NCBI GenBank assembly: GCA_902805535.1
Contig: CADCTN010000187.1
Location: 1 to 53,912, forward strand
Length of the DNA stretch: 53,912 bases
Direction: 5' to 3'
DNA from: an uncultured Blastococcus sp.
Lineage (GTDB): Bacteria > Actinomycetota > Actinomycetes > Mycobacteriales > Geodermatophilaceae
In this document: one piece after another, positions 7,802 through 14,728 of the stretch
Numbering within the stretch: position 1 is the first letter of the stretch
Layout: every line of letters begins with the position of its first letter
The notes under the pieces: model-generated
The model's database searches: none
What the model saw: the letters and a program-made list of their open reading frames with translations, nothing else
What the model was told of the DNA's origin: nothing
Made by a program: the position numbers and the translations under genes

Positions 7802-8080
7802 CTACAGGCGGCCGCGACCCTGGCGGAGCAGCAGCATGCCGAGCGCGGCCCCCTCGGGGCCGAGCGCGGCGCGGTACCGGGAGAGCACCTGCTGCTCCCG
7901 GGAGAGGTTGAGCCGGGTGCCGCCGCTGGCCGCGCGCAGCGCGCCGATCTGCTGGGAGACGGCCAGCCGGCGCTGGACGACCTCGATGATCTCTGCGTCG
8001 CAGGCGTCGATGGCGGCGCGCAGCTCGGCGATCCGCTCGATCTCGGCGGCTGTGGCGGCGGGCGAGGGGCTGGTGCTCAT
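7802..8080 (-). CDS. aroQ: Chorismate mutase (AroQ-type, actinobacterial)
   Basis: A 92-residue all-helical chorismate mutase that converts chorismate to prephenate, the branch point to phenylalanine and tyrosine. The N-terminal helix carries ELRAAIDACDAEIIEVVQRR, with the active-site Arg and Asp pattern, and the second helix AVSQQIGALRAASGG and the third SREQQVLSRYRAALG fit the short AroQ family (usual 85-105 residues). Start ATG 8080 has GAAGGACG upstream as ribosome site. About 95 bases upstream on the same strand lies a 20-codon leader frame with Phe-Phe-Tyr, then a hairpin with a T-rich tail, so expression is probably set by attenuation. Confidence 0.92.
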   Translation of the reverse strand: MSTSPSPAATAAEIERIAELRAAIDACDAEIIEVVQRRLAVSQQIGALRAASGGTRLNLSREQQVLSRYRAALGPEGAALGMLLLRQGRGRL

Positions 8081-8127
8081 GGTGGCGTCCTTCGGTGCTG
8101 GTGGCCGTCCGACCCCAGGCACAAGAA

Positions 8128-8158
8128 ACGCCCCGGGGCTCTTGCGGGCCCGGGGCGT
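8128..8158 (-). terminator. Attenuator-like terminator before chorismate mutase
   Basis: On the minus strand acgccccggg and cccggggcgt form a 10-base stem with an 11-base loop, followed by tttctt. It lies 16 bases after the stop of the candidate leader peptide and about 48 bases before the chorismate mutase start. This is the arrangement of a transcription attenuator. No clean antiterminator pairing could be identified by eye; a small competing hairpin (caccgg/ccggtg at 8193-8207) follows the Tyr codon. Confidence 0.7.
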
Positions 8159-8174
8159 CTGTTGCGGCGGTTGC

Positions 8175-8237
8175 TCAGCCAGCGGTGACGGACACCGGAT
8201 CCCGGTGACCGTAGAAAAAGCTGACCGTGTCGAGCAC
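8175..8237 (-). CDS. Candidate aromatic leader peptide (Phe-Phe-Tyr) for attenuation
   Basis: A 20-codon frame, GTG to TGA, whose residues 5-13 read VSFFYGHRD; the TTT-TTC-TAC codons sit at 8211-8219. It lies upstream of chorismate mutase and ends 16 bases before a terminator hairpin. In attenuation a ribosome stalls at codons of the pathway's end products, and Phe and Tyr are exactly the products downstream of chorismate mutase. GTG is 7 bases after a CAGACT -10 box, so translation would be leaderless. Strong positional logic, but not tested; conservation of the FFY codons in relatives would settle it. Confidence 0.65.
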   Translation of the reverse strand: MLDTVSFFYGHRDPVSVTAG

Positions 8238-8244
8238 GGGGCCG

Positions 8245-8274
8245 AGTCTGCCACCGGCTCCCGGCGGGTGTCAC
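8245..8274 (-). promoter_or_regulatory. Promoter of the leader peptide/chorismate mutase unit
   Basis: On the minus strand GTGACA (8269-8274), 18-base spacer, CAGACT (8245-8250), then 7 bases to the leader GTG at 8237. This is a reasonable housekeeping sigma match and places transcription start at or next to the leader start codon. Confidence 0.5.
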
Positions 8275-8338
8275 TACCCAGGCCGTGGCTGGTGTGGCGC
8301 AGGGTCCACGGGGGCGGGGGACCGTCACCCGTCCGGCT

Positions 8339-8344
8339 TACAGT
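8339..8344 (+). promoter_or_regulatory. Probable -10 element of pcrA
   Basis: TACAGT, a good TAnnnT match, 9 bases before the ATG at 8354. The intervening gaggtgg may also serve as a weak ribosome site if transcription starts close by. Confidence 0.5.
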
Positions 8345-8353
8345 GAGGTGGTC

Positions 8354-10672
8354 ATGAGCAGCGTGCAGCAGACCCTCCCCGGTGCCCAGAACAGTCTTCC
8401 CGGCACGGAGGCGCTGCAGCGCACCGCCAAGGGCTCCGTGGGGCGCGAGCTCGAGCGGATGCTCGCCGGGCTCAACGGCCCGCAGCGCCAGGCCGTGGTC
8501 CACGAGGGCGGCCCGCTGCTCATCGTGGCCGGCGCCGGATCGGGCAAGACCCGAGTGCTGGCCCACCGCATCGCCTACCTGCTGGGCGCCCGGCACACGC
8601 AGCCCGGCGAGATCCTCGCGATCACCTTCACCAACAAGGCCGCCGGCGAGATGAAGGAGCGGGTCGCCCACCTCGTCGGCCCGCGGGCGCGGGCGATGTG
8701 GGTGTCGACCTTCCACTCCATGTGCGTCCGCATCCTGCGCGCCGAGGCGGGCAAGCTCGGATTGAAGTCCTCGTTCACGATCTACGACCAGGGCGACTCG
8801 GTCCGGCTCATGACGATGGTCGCCCGCGACCTCGACCTCGACGCCAAGCGCTATCCGGGCCGCAGCCTCGCCGCGCAGGTGTCGAACCTGAAGAACGAGC
8901 TGATCGACGAGGAGAGCTACGTTCCGGGGACGGCGCCGGAGAAGGTGCTGGCGGAGGCCTACAAGCTCTACCAGCAGCGGCTCCGCCAGGCGCACAGCAT
9001 GGACTTCGACGACCTGATCATGAACACCGTGCACCTGCTGCAGGCGTTCCCCGACGTCGCCGAGCACTACCGGCGCCGGTTCCGCCACGTGCTGGTCGAC
9101 GAGTACCAGGACACCAACCACGCCCAGTACATGCTGGTGCGCGAGCTGGTCGGCGACGGCGCGGGCCCTGTGCCCATGGCCGAGCTGTGCGTCGTCGGCG
9201 ACGCCGACCAGTCCATCTACGCCTTCCGCGGCGCGACGATCCGCAACATCGACGAGTTCGAGCGCGACTACCCGCAGGCCACCACGATCCTGCTCGAGCA
9301 GAACTACCGGTCCACCCAGCGCATCCTCAAGGCGGCCAACCAGGTCATCTCGCGCAACACCGCCCGCCGTCCCAAGAACCTCTGGACCGACTCGGGCGAC
9401 GGCGAGCTGATCGAGGGCTACGTCGCCGACAACGAGCACGACGAGGCCGCCTGGGTCGCCGAGCAGATCGACGCGCTGGTCGACGAGGGCACGGCCCAGC
9501 CGAAGGACATCGCGGTCTTCTACCGGACCAACAACGCCTCCCGCGTGTTCGAAGAGGTCTTCATCCGGGTCGGCATGCCGTACAAGGTCGTCGGCGGGGT
9601 GCGCTTCTACGAGCGCAAGGAGGTCCGCGACGCGCTGGCCTACCTCAAGGTCGTGGCCAATCCCGCCGACGTCGTCAGCCTGCGCCGGGTCATCAACACC
9701 CCCAAGCGCGGGATCGGTGAACGGGCGGAGGCGTGCATCGAGAACTTCGCCGACCGCGAGCGGATCCCGTTCGCCTCGGCGCTCCGCCGGTGCTCCGAGG
9801 TCGGCGAGCTCGCCACCCGGTCGCTGAAGGCGCTCCAGGAGTTCGTCGCGCTGCTGGAGGAGTTCGAGCAGCTGGTCGAGACCGGCTCCGGCCCGGCCGC
9901 GCTGCTGGAGAGCATCCTCGACCGCACCGGCTACCTCGCCGAGCTGCAGGCGAGCACCGATCCGCAGGACGAGGGGCGGGTCGACAACCTCAACGAGCTC
10001 ATCTCCGTCGCCGCGGAGTTCGAGGCCGCCAACCCGAACGGGACGGTCACCGACTTCCTGGAGCAGGTCTCCCTGGTGGCCGACGCGGACCAGATCCCCG
10101 TCACCGGTGACGACGCCGGCGTCGTCACGATGATGACCCTGCACACCGCCAAGGGCCTGGAGTTCCCGGTGGTCTTCCTGACGGCGCTCGAGGACGGGGT
10201 CTTCCCGCACCTGCGCGCCCTGGGCGACCCGCGGGAGCTGGAGGAGGAGCGCCGGCTCGCCTACGTGGGCATCACCCGCGCGCAGCAGCGGCTGTTCCTG
10301 TCCCGGGCGCAGGTGCGCACCAGCTGGGGCCAGCCCTCCTACAACCCGCCGTCGCGGTTCCTCGACGAGCTGCCGGCCGACACGGTGCACTGGGCACGGC
10401 TGGAGCCGGCGCCCGCGTCGTCGAGCAGCTACTCCTCGGCGCAGTCCCGCGTGGCCGCGACCGGCCTGTCCACCGGCGGCCTGCGCGGCGGGGTGGGCAA
10501 CCGGGCGATCATCTCGGTGGACGTCGGCGACCGGGTCAGCCACGACGCGTTCGGTCTCGGCACCGTCGTCGAGGTCACCGGCATGGGGGACAAGGCCCAG
10601 GCCACGGTGGACTTCGGCTCCGGCGGCACCAAGCGCCTGGTGCTCAGGTACGCCCCGCTCGTGAAGCTCTGA
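8354..10672 (+). CDS. pcrA: ATP-dependent DNA helicase PcrA/UvrD
   Basis: A 772-residue superfamily 1A 3'-5' DNA helicase for nucleotide excision repair and replication-transcription conflicts. Start ATG 8354 removes an in-frame extension with no coding features. Motifs in order: Q-type NGPQRQAVVH, Walker A GAGSGKT at 60-66, LAITFTNKAAGEMKER, Walker B DEYQDTN near 250, GDADQSIYAFRGA, QNYRST, VTMMTLHTAKGLEFP, EERRLAYVGITRAQQ. The C-terminus has a Tudor-like domain (VGDRVSHDAFGLGTVVEV) that in PcrA binds RNA polymerase. Length is normal for actinobacteria. It is divergent from the chorismate mutase leader, and the two promoters share about 100 bases. Confidence 0.97.
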   Translation: MSSVQQTLPGAQNSLPGTEALQRTAKGSVGRELERMLAGLNGPQRQAVVHEGGPLLIVAGAGSGKTRVLAHRIAYLLGARHTQPGEILAITFTNKAAGEMKERVAHLVGPRARAMWVSTFHSMCVRILRAEAGKLGLKSSFTIYDQGDSVRLMTMVARDLDLDAKRYPGRSLAAQVSNLKNELIDEESYVPGTAPEKVLAEAYKLYQQRLRQAHSMDFDDLIMNTVHLLQAFPDVAEHYRRRFRHVLVDEYQDTNHAQYMLVRELVGDGAGPVPMAELCVVGDADQSIYAFRGATIRNIDEFERDYPQATTILLEQNYRSTQRILKAANQVISRNTARRPKNLWTDSGDGELIEGYVADNEHDEAAWVAEQIDALVDEGTAQPKDIAVFYRTNNASRVFEEVFIRVGMPYKVVGGVRFYERKEVRDALAYLKVVANPADVVSLRRVINTPKRGIGERAEACIENFADRERIPFASALRRCSEVGELATRSLKALQEFVALLEEFEQLVETGSGPAALLESILDRTGYLAELQASTDPQDEGRVDNLNELISVAAEFEAANPNGTVTDFLEQVSLVADADQIPVTGDDAGVVTMMTLHTAKGLEFPVVFLTALEDGVFPHLRALGDPRELEEERRLAYVGITRAQQRLFLSRAQVRTSWGQPSYNPPSRFLDELPADTVHWARLEPAPASSSSYSSAQSRVAATGLSTGGLRGGVGNRAIISVDVGDRVSHDAFGLGTVVEVTGMGDKAQATVDFGSGGTKRLVLRYAPLVKL

Positions 10673-10817
10673 GGCCCGTGCACGTGCTCTCGTTCGCGTC
10701 GGAGGACGCCTGACGCGGTATCTGGCGAGCCCCGAACGCGCCGCGCACCGGAGCCTGCTCGACGGCATCAGGCTCGAGCAGCGCGTGGTGGAGTTCCTGA
10801 GCGACGTCCCTGGCTAG
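10673..10817 (+). other. Short open frame after pcrA, possible gene remnant
   Basis: The space between pcrA and the M23 gene is open on the plus strand from the pcrA stop to TAG 10815-10817. Its last part reads YLASPERAAHRSLLDG then IRLEQRVVEFLSDVPG, which looks like the helical end of a real protein, but there is no usable start codon before it. It may be the tail of a deleted gene. No family recognised; chance is possible in GC-rich DNA. Confidence 0.25.
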
Positions 10818-11713
10818 ATGTCCACGCCTCGCTCGGCGAGCCACTCCTGCGGGTCCAGCGGTCGGCCGTTCTCGTCGCCCCGGTGGATCTCGTAGTGCAG
10901 GTGCGGGCCGGTCGAGTAGCCCTCGTTGCCGACCTTCGCGATCTGGTCGCCGGCGTGCACGAGGTCGCCGGCCGCGACGTCGTAGTAGCGCATGTGCCCG
11001 TAGATGTGGACGTTGCCGTCCGCGTCCTGGATGTAGACGGCGTTGCCGAACCCCGACACGCGGCCGGCCCGCAGCACGACGCCGTCTGCTGCGGAGTAGA
11101 TGGGGGTGCCGAGCGGAGCGGCGAGGTCCAGCCCGTAGTGCATCTGGCCCCACCGCATGCAGTAGCAGGTGGTGAGCCGGCCCTGCGTCGGCAGGAAGGT
11201 CTTCGGTTCGCGGGCAGCACGGGAGGCTGCCAGCTCGCCCAGGCGGGCCTGAGCCTCGGCCTCGGTGATGCTCCGGCGGACGCCGGCGTCGTCGAGCCCG
11301 CCGACCGCCAGGTCCGCGGCCACGCCGAGCCCGTAGTCCGACGCGGTCCCGGTGAGCGCCTCGGACGTGCCGAAGACACCGGGGGCGGCGGCGAGGAGGG
11401 CGCCGGCGATGAGGGCGGCGAGCCACAGGTGGGCGCGCCTGCCGGGAGGGTGGGGGAGGCGCCGCCCGGCTGGACGGGGCTGCTCGGCCGCAGTCGTGGT
11501 GGCCGTCGGTTCCTCGACGGGTTGCTCGGCCCCAGCGGTGCCGGAGCCGTTGACGCGGGCCTCGGCCTTCGCCGCAGCGGTGGCGAGGGCCGCGGCCGTC
11601 ACGGCCGTGCGGGGCGCCGGGATCCCTGCGGCGGTGATCGGCGCGCCGAGGGAGGCCGTGTCGCGCTCTGCCGTCGGCCCGTCGAGGACCTGCGGTGCAC
11701 TGCTGCGAGACAA
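10814..11713 (-). CDS. M23-family cell-wall metallopeptidase
   Basis: A 299-residue membrane-anchored peptidoglycan endopeptidase. A cytoplasmic, Ala/Pro-rich N-terminus (1-93) is followed by one helix at about 96-113 (LWLAALIAGALLAAAPGV), a linker, and the M23/lysostaphin domain from about 185. Zinc ligands are visible: His192-x3-Asp196 (HYGLDLAAP) and His271-x-His273 (GPHLHYEIHRG), so it should be active. The start is TTG 11713, chosen because GGGAAGG sits 6 bases upstream. A palindrome about 120 bases upstream may be an operator. Probable role is cell-wall remodelling. Confidence 0.92.
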   Translation of the reverse strand: MSRSSAPQVLDGPTAERDTASLGAPITAAGIPAPRTAVTAAALATAAAKAEARVNGSGTAGAEQPVEEPTATTTAAEQPRPAGRRLPHPPGRRAHLWLAALIAGALLAAAPGVFGTSEALTGTASDYGLGVAADLAVGGLDDAGVRRSITEAEAQARLGELAASRAAREPKTFLPTQGRLTTCYCMRWGQMHYGLDLAAPLGTPIYSAADGVVLRAGRVSGFGNAVYIQDADGNVHIYGHMRYYDVAAGDLVHAGDQIAKVGNEGYSTGPHLHYEIHRGDENGRPLDPQEWLAERGVDI

Positions 11714-11834
11714 GGCGCACCTTCCCGGACGAGCGTTCCCCGTCGACCCGCCCGAGGGCGTCCGCCGGGGGAGCGGCGGCGGCTCAGGACGACCGGGGTG
11801 CGGTGCCCGCCGGTGAGTGCACCGGCGCCGTGAT

Positions 11835-11851
11835 CGGACCGTAACGGTCCG
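11835..11851. promoter_or_regulatory. 17-base palindrome upstream of M23 peptidase
   Basis: CGGACCGT-A-ACGGTCCG, perfect 8-base arms around one base, about 122 bases upstream of the TTG start. It contains GTAAC, and the bases just before it (tgatcgg) extend a GTTAC-N-GATCAC pattern on the other strand that recalls MtrA-type boxes controlling cell-wall hydrolases. Binding protein is a guess. Confidence 0.4.
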
Positions 11852-11941
11852 TCAGGACATCACCCAGCACCGCGCGCCACGTGTCGCGATCGGCGCGCTG
11901 GTCGACAGCGGCCCGCTGCCAGGCCCGTCCCGGCTTCCGCG

Positions 11942-12841
11942 TCAGGCGACGGCGGTGTGACCGGGCACCCGGCTGCTCGCGGTCCGGGGGTGGCCGGCCA
12001 GGGTGGCCGCCACCTCGTCGACGACGACCCGGTGCCGCGGCAGGCTCAGGTGCCCGATCCCGTGGACGAGGACGTTGCGGACGGCCAGGTCGGGGTGGTC
12101 GCAGCGTCCGGACCGCGTCGGCAGCACCACCTGGTCCAGGTCGCTGTAGATGGCGGTGATCGGCGTGCGGATCGTCGGCGCGGGCTCCGCGAGCTCCCGG
12201 AGCATCGGCGACCCGGGGCGCAGCTGACGGATGAGCGGCGTCGGTAGGACGTGCGCGAGGAGCGACCCCTCGTGCGGGGTACCGAGGGTCACGAGGGACT
12301 CCACCCGGGCGTCACCGCCCTGGCGCTGGACGTGGTACCGCGCGATCAGCCCACCCAGGCTGTGCCCGACGACGTGCACGCGGTCGTGGCCGGTCTGCTG
12401 GCAGATGCGCTCGATGTGCGCGCCGAGCTCGGCCGCTCCTCGCGCGACATCGGCGAGCAGCGGGCTGTAGTTCCACGCGCAGACATGCGCGAACCCCCGG
12501 CGTCGCAGGCTCCGCTGCATCACCGAGAAGACCGAGTGGTTGTCGACCAGGCCGTGCACGAGCAGCACCGGGATGTGGGCGGCCAGCGGATCGGCGGCGA
12601 ACAGGGCGCGCGCCGCGGGGGCCTGCTGCCCGGGCCGGTTGCGCGGATCGGGGCGCAGAGCGGGCGTGCGCGTGCCCAGCGGGTACATGAGCAGGTGCGC
12701 GCCGACCCACGCGAGCTCGCTGAGTCCGCCGGTCAGGGTGGTGGGCCGGCACAGGGCGCGCAGGCCGCTCCCGGGGATGCCGTCGACCCGGGTTGTCGTG
12801 TGCCACGCTGGGCGGGGCTGCGGAGCACTCCCTGCCTGCAT
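11942..12841 (-). CDS. Alpha/beta-hydrolase, triacylglycerol lipase-like
   Basis: A 299-residue serine hydrolase. HGLVDNHSVF (from His96) gives the oxyanion region, GHSLGG has Ser161 as nucleophile, YSDLDQVVLP supplies the Asp and HGIGHLSLP the His. The layout (short N-terminal part, then PVLLVHGL) matches class 2 lipases/PGAP1-like esterases. Start ATG 12841 has GGGAGGGA upstream; ATG 12898 is an in-frame alternative. An N-terminal hydrophobic stretch (LAWVGAHLLMYPLG) may bind membrane. Substrate unknown. A perfect CRP/GlxR-like palindrome lies 94-109 bases upstream. Confidence 0.85.
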   Translation of the reverse strand: MQAGSAPQPRPAWHTTTRVDGIPGSGLRALCRPTTLTGGLSELAWVGAHLLMYPLGTRTPALRPDPRNRPGQQAPAARALFAADPLAAHIPVLLVHGLVDNHSVFSVMQRSLRRRGFAHVCAWNYSPLLADVARGAAELGAHIERICQQTGHDRVHVVGHSLGGLIARYHVQRQGGDARVESLVTLGTPHEGSLLAHVLPTPLIRQLRPGSPMLRELAEPAPTIRTPITAIYSDLDQVVLPTRSGRCDHPDLAVRNVLVHGIGHLSLPRHRVVVDEVAATLAGHPRTASSRVPGHTAVA

Positions 12842-12934
12842 GGCCGATCCCTCCCCGACTGTTCTCGGCAGCGGCGCGGGTTCGGCTTCGCTGGTCATGT
12901 ATGTGTGCCCCGTCACAGCGCAGTGTTGCGTTGC

Positions 12935-12950
12935 TGTGACGCGCGTCACA
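12935..12950. promoter_or_regulatory. CRP/GlxR-like palindrome
   Basis: TGTGACGCGCGTCACA is a perfect 16-base palindrome and an exact match to TGTGA-N6-TCACA, the site bound by cAMP receptor proteins such as GlxR. It lies in the 259-base gap between the lipase (minus) and the membrane-protein gene (plus). A second half-site, gtcacag, is near 12912. The rest of the gap shows nothing else. Confidence 0.6.
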
Positions 12951-13100
12951 GTCGACTGTCGGGTCATCGGCCGATCGAGTCCCGTTCGTGACCGGACCGA
13001 CGCCCGCCGCAGCCCCGACACCGACCGCTGCGGCCGCAGACTGGTCCACGATCCAGTGCCACCGACGAGCCACCGTTGACGCGGCGAGCAAGGGGGAGAC

Positions 13101-14144
13101 GTGTCCCGCGAGACCCGCACCGGAGCGACCGGCCGGCGGACCACGTCGACCGCCCGCCGGGGCGCCGCGGCGGGGACCCCACCCTCGTCACGCCGCTCCG
13201 CACCGCCGGCGGCGCCTCCTCCGGGTGAGGGTCTCGTCGTCGGCACGGTGCCGTCCGGCGTCCGCGTCACCGGGCTCCTCCTGGTGCTCGCCGCCCTCAC
13301 CGGGGCCGTCGCCGCCTTCCCGACGTACCTCGTCGTCGGTGGTCGCGAGCTCTCCTCCGCGCAGGGGCTCGGCAGCGCGCTCGTGGCTCTGCTCGTGCCT
13401 GCGGTGCACCTCGCCGTCGGCGTCGTCCTGGTCCGGAAGGCGGTGCCGAAGTTCGGGCTCGCGTACGCCGGTGTGGCCGGCGCGCTCGGGCTGGGGCAGC
13501 TGCTCATCGAGCTCTACCGGGGCAGCAGCTCCACCGCGCGGCCCGGCGTGGAGGTGCTGGCCGGCGAGCGGGTCCTCACCACCGGCGTGGCGGCCGGCCC
13601 GGGATGGGTGCTCGGCGTCTGCGCCCTCGCACTGACCGTCCTCGCCGGCGTCGTCGCCATCGCCTCCTGGGGGCGCACCGTCATGGACGACGGCGGCGCG
13701 CTGGACCCCCTCCGGCCGGGCCTGGCCGGTGCGGCCGTGCTCCTGGGTGTCACGACCGTGCTGTGCCTGTCGCTGCCCGCGGCGGACGTCCCCGACCGGC
13801 TCGTCGTCGATCCCGCCACCGGCCTGGAGACGATCGTCACCCAGGAGGGTCCGCAGGCGCTCCTGGAGCGGCCGGGACTCGCGCTCATGGGCGGCCTGCT
13901 CCTGGCCGGCGCCGTCGTCCTCTGCTCGGTCGTCGCCCCGTCCCTGCGCCCCCGGCTGGCCGCCGTCGGCGGACTGCTCGCGGTGGCCGTCGCCGTCCTG
14001 GGCGCCGCCCTGGGCGGCCTGCGCGACGCCGTCTCCTCCGACGAGCTGGACTGGACCGTGCCCGGGGCCGGGCTGGTGCTGACCGGGCTGGGGTACGCGG
14101 CGGTCACCGCCCTCGCCTGGCGGCTGCGCCGCGGCCGCTCGTGA
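13101..14144 (+). CDS. Hypothetical multi-helix membrane protein
   Basis: A 347-residue integral membrane protein. A 50-residue cytoplasmic head rich in Ser, Arg, Ala and Pro ([17 protein letters not shown]) is followed by seven or eight hydrophobic segments, for example [20 protein letters not shown] (about 58-77) and [20 protein letters not shown] (about 259-278), with an external loop at about 225-255. GTG 13101 is preceded by AAGGGGGAGAC, a strong ribosome site. No family recognised and no neighbour hints at a role. It ends 35 bases before the B12-binding gene, which has its own promoter. Confidence 0.8.
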   Translation: MSRETRTGATGRRTTSTARRGAAAGTPPSSRRSAPPAAPPPGEGLVVGTVPSGVRVTGLLLVLAALTGAVAAFPTYLVVGGRELSSAQGLGSALVALLVPAVHLAVGVVLVRKAVPKFGLAYAGVAGALGLGQLLIELYRGSSSTARPGVEVLAGERVLTTGVAAGPGWVLGVCALALTVLAGVVAIASWGRTVMDDGGALDPLRPGLAGAAVLLGVTTVLCLSLPAADVPDRLVVDPATGLETIVTQEGPQALLERPGLALMGGLLLAGAVVLCSVVAPSLRPRLAAVGGLLAVAVAVLGAALGGLRDAVSSDELDWTVPGAGLVLTGLGYAAVTALAWRLRRGRS

Positions 14145-14166
14145 CCGCGGGGGCGGGCGGGCTGCA

Positions 14167-14172
14167 TAAGCT
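14167..14172 (+). promoter_or_regulatory. -10 element of the B12-binding gene (leaderless)
   Basis: TAAGCT, a full TAnnnT match, 7 bases before GTG 14180 with no Shine-Dalgarno sequence. Confidence 0.55.
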
Positions 14173-14179
14173 GCCGGTC

Positions 14180-14581
14180 GTGGACGAACGCATTCGGGTG
14201 GTCATCGCCAAGCCAGGCCTCGACGGTCACGACCGTGGGGCCAAGATCGTCGCGCGGGCGCTGCGCGACGCCGGCATGGAGGTCGTCTACACCGGCCTGC
14301 ACCAGACGCCGGAGCAGATCGTGGAGACCGTCGTCCAGGAGGACGCCGACGCCGTCGGCCTCTCCGTGCTGTCCGGCGCGCACATGACGCTGTTCGCGCG
14401 GCTCAAGGAGCTGCTGGACGAGCGCGGCATCGACGACGTCGTCATGTTCGGCGGCGGGATCATCCCCGACGAGGACATCCCCGAGCTGGAGAAGCTGGGC
14501 GTCGGTCACATCTTCACGCCGGGGGCGACCACCACCGAGATCGTCGACTGGGTCCGCGCCAACGTCGGCGCCGTCGTCTAG
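14180..14581 (+). CDS. Stand-alone cobalamin (B12)-binding domain protein
   Basis: A 133-residue protein equivalent to the C-terminal B12-binding domain of methylmalonyl-CoA mutase. The cobalt-coordinating motif DGHDRG (15-20, His17) is intact, and SVLSGAHM and [12 protein letters not shown] complete the family pattern. Such small subunits pair with separate catalytic subunits (as in isobutyryl-CoA or ethylmalonyl-CoA mutases), but no large subunit is in the window. It may also be an orphan used by another mutase. It starts at GTG 14180 with a clear -10 box. sucC follows 147 bases later with its own promoter. Confidence 0.93.
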   Translation: MDERIRVVIAKPGLDGHDRGAKIVARALRDAGMEVVYTGLHQTPEQIVETVVQEDADAVGLSVLSGAHMTLFARLKELLDERGIDDVVMFGGGIIPDEDIPELEKLGVGHIFTPGATTTEIVDWVRANVGAVV

Positions 14582-14663
14582 CGAGCGTCCGGCAGCATCC
14601 TGGCCACGCCGGCGGGGGCCGGGAGCGGCCCGTCGGAGTGAGCCGTCGTGTGACTCCGAGCAC

Positions 14664-14694
14664 CCGCCCCGCGCACGGGCAACGCCCGGGGCGG
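14664..14694 (+). terminator. Hairpin between the B12-binding gene and sucC
   Basis: ccgccccg and cggggcgg form an 8-base perfect stem with a 15-base loop. It lies 82 bases past the upstream stop and just before the sucC -10 box. Probable terminator without T-run. Confidence 0.4.
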
Positions 14695-14714
14695 CGGGGA
14701 GGTTACGGGCGGGC

Positions 14715-14720
14715 TACGGT
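14715..14720 (+). promoter_or_regulatory. -10 element of sucC (leaderless)
   Basis: TACGGT lies 8 bases before GTG 14729 and there is no Shine-Dalgarno sequence, so sucC is probably read from a leaderless transcript. Confidence 0.5.
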
Positions 14721-14728
14721 GCCTGTTC

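Noticed and set aside
7802-10768. A 988-residue minus-strand frame opposite pcrA
   Set aside because: Only its last 92 residues (from 8080) are a real gene, the chorismate mutase. The rest is a high-GC shadow of pcrA.
11714-11941. A c-di-AMP (ydaO) riboswitch before the M23 peptidase
   Set aside because: These riboswitches often precede cell-wall hydrolases in actinobacteria, but the conserved GGGGGAACC and TGGGTGAATC blocks were not found, so it is not called.
12842-12898. A longer lipase start at ATG 12898
   Set aside because: In frame, but ATG 12841 has a strong GGGAGGGA ribosome site and the added 19 residues carry no recognisable feature. Kept only as an alternative.
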